NCBI GenBank assembly: GCA_964453055.1
Contig: CAYVOD010000024.1
Location: 1-23,956 of the forward strand
Direction: 5' to 3'
Length of the DNA: 23,956 bases
From: UBA2256 sp964453055
Lineage (GTDB): Bacteria; Spirochaetota; Spirochaetia; Treponematales; Rectinemataceae
Both the position numbers and the translations under genes were made by a program. The notes under the pieces were generated by a model. That model saw nothing but the letters and a program-made list of their open reading frames with translations. It was not told where the DNA came from and did no database searches. Positions 22,665-23,956 of this stretch are shown here, piece by piece. Within the stretch, counting starts at the first letter, position 1, and each line of letters begins with the position of its first letter.

Positions 22665-23956
22665 TTATTCGTTATCCCCGTCTGGGCCGTTCTCCCGCTC
22701 ATCGGCGTCGTCGTTTTCGTCGGATTCTTCGGAGTCGGCGGTTTCGCTCGATCGGTCCGATCCTCCTGTTTGTCCTGGAGCCTGCGCGGTGGCCGCAATG
22801 TCGGCGCTATCCACTCCTTCCCCGTTTTCCGCTTCGGCCTTCTCCGCGGCGGCAGCCTCGGCCGCGGCCGAGGCTGCCGCCTCAACCTCGTCCCTAACTA
22901 TCTTGTCCAAGCCGATGACGAAGTCGGGTGGATCTATGTTGACCACCCTGACGCCCCTGGCGCCTTTACCCATGACGCGGACGCTGGACACCTGGATCTT
23001 AATGGTCTTTCCCTGGGAGGTGATAAGCATGGCCTCGTCTTCCTCGGAAATCGAAACCGCGCCGACTATCTCGCCGGAGACGTCGTCCGGTACGTAAATC
23101 ATCTGGCCGCCCGTTCCCCGCCCGTGGGCGTTGAACGCGTCGTAGGCTACCCGCTTGCCGTAGCCGTTTATAGTGATAAGCGCCATGTCCTCGGCGTCGT
23201 TCACCCTCAGCATGGTAGCCAGCTCGTCGTCGTCGGAAAGCCTGATTCCGCGCACGCCCCGGCTTGCCCTTCCCATTGCCCTTACCTGTGATTCGTTGAT
23301 GCGGAGCGCCTGTCCTTTCCTGGTTATGAGCATGACCTCGTCCTTGCCTCCGGTGAGGCAGGCGGATACGAGCCTGTCGCCCTCGTCCAGGTGGATCGCG
23401 ATAATCCCCCTGGTCTTGGCGTTGACGAAGGCGCTCAAAGCGACCTTCTTCACGACGCCCTTCAGGGTTCCCATGAGGAGATACTGGCTTCCGCTAAAGT
23501 GCTTGAAGTCGATCACGGTGGTGATTTCTTCGTTCGGCGAGATGGCCAAGAGGCTCTTTATATGGGCGCCCCTGGCCTGACGGCTGGATTCGGGTATTTC
23601 GTGCACCTTGAGCCAGTAAGCCTTGCCTTCGCTGGTTATGAAGAGCAGGTGGTCGTGGGTGTTGGCGACGAAAAGCTGCTCCACGAAATCCTCCTCCAGG
23701 AGGTTCGCTGAATTGGAGCCCTTCCCGCCCCTGCCCTGGGAGCGGTAGAGATGGACGGAAACGCGCTTTATAAAGCCTTTGTTGGAAATGAGGATGGCCA
23801 TTTCCTCGGGCTTGATGAGGTCTTCGATATTGATGGCTTCCAGGTTGTCGACGACGATCTCGGTGCGCCGCTCGTCCCCGTATTTCTTGGCGATTTCGAG
23901 GATATCGTTCTTCACGACGGCGAGAATCATCGCCTCGCTTGCCAGAAGCTGCTTTA
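22665..23956 (-). CDS. gyrA: DNA gyrase subunit A, C-terminal part (5' end beyond window)
   Basis: GyrA and GyrB introduce negative supercoils. The window holds the last 429 residues, open at the right edge: the end of the coiled-coil/N-terminal domain (LLASEAMILAVVKNDILEIAKKYGDERRTEIV) and the DNA-wrapping beta-pinwheel. The GyrA box appears as QGRGGKG where the common form is QRRGGKG. Pinwheel blades repeat as VNAKTRGIIAIHLDEGDRLV, MGRASRGVRGIRLSDDDELA and MGKGARGVRVVNI. After the last blade comes a tail of about 75 residues, first Ala/Glu-rich and then very acidic (many D, E, S) with almost no basic residues. The pinwheel with the box supports GyrA over ParC. The parS sites lie just past its 3' end. 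Confidence 0.95.
   Translation of the reverse strand, partial: KQLLASEAMILAVVKNDILEIAKKYGDERRTEIVVDNLEAINIEDLIKPEEMAILISNKGFIKRVSVHLYRSQGRGGKGSNSANLLEEDFVEQLFVANTHDHLLFITSEGKAYWLKVHEIPESSRQARGAHIKSLLAISPNEEITTVIDFKHFSGSQYLLMGTLKGVVKKVALSAFVNAKTRGIIAIHLDEGDRLVSACLTGGKDEVMLITRKGQALRINESQVRAMGRASRGVRGIRLSDDDELATMLRVNDAEDMALITINGYGKRVAYDAFNAHGRGTGGQMIYVPDDVSGEIVGAVSISEEDEAMLITSQGKTIKIQVSSVRVMGKGARGVRVVNIDPPDFVIGLDKIVRDEVEAAASAAAEAAAAEKAEAENGEGVDSADIAATAQAPGQTGGSDRSSETADSEESDENDDADERENGPDGDNE

Overview
The window is 24 kb of GC-rich, densely coded bacterial chromosome with no mobile elements, CRISPR arrays, rRNA or recognisable tRNA genes. A spirochaete is the best guess, with moderate confidence. 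This rests on a short RpoD-like sigma factor, a FabD with GFSxGE in place of the usual GHSxGE, a PF04392-type lipoprotein ABC cassette, and parS sites beside gyrA. No single gene proves the taxon.

Left part (1-4663). An MgtC/SapB membrane protein (cut by the left edge) and a DinB-like protein are translationally coupled on the minus strand. They diverge from glpK, and the two sides share a palindromic -10 element. A plus-strand cluster follows: a C_GCAxxG_C_C cysteine protein, a SagB-type nitroreductase and an adenosine-specific kinase.

Middle left (4690-10249). A three-gene ABC importer (lipoprotein, permease, ATPase) is read leftwards from a promoter with a perfect 18-bp operator palindrome at its predicted start point. 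Next are a cyclophilin peptidyl-prolyl isomerase, then a divergent pair of plus genes: a beta-hydroxyacid dehydrogenase overlapped by a DUF2804 protein with a TTG start.

Middle right (10250-13822). A PHP phosphoesterase and thyX lie on the minus strand. Divergent from them is a UPF0158-GNAT fusion, followed by a convergent alkyltransferase-like protein that lacks the methyl-acceptor cysteine.

Right part (13823-23956). fabD-fabG-fabF supply malonyl transfer, ketoreduction and condensation for fatty acid synthesis. glgX (glycogen debranching) and a TPR/SEC-C protein follow. A 289-aa sigma-70 factor sits behind a near-consensus sigma-54 promoter. After it come a strong terminator, a polyprenyl diphosphate synthase, two parS sites, and gyrA on the minus strand running off the right edge. 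gyrA plus parS suggests the window lies near the replication origin.

A theme across the window is gene starts without a Shine-Dalgarno sequence in which a good -10 hexamer ends 5-6 nt before the start codon (glpK, UPF0158-GNAT, the alkyltransferase-like gene, glgX, the prenyl synthase). This geometry predicts leaderless mRNAs. The most interesting items are the sigma-54 promoter in front of the sigma-70 gene, the parS pair, the ABC operator and the leaderless pattern.
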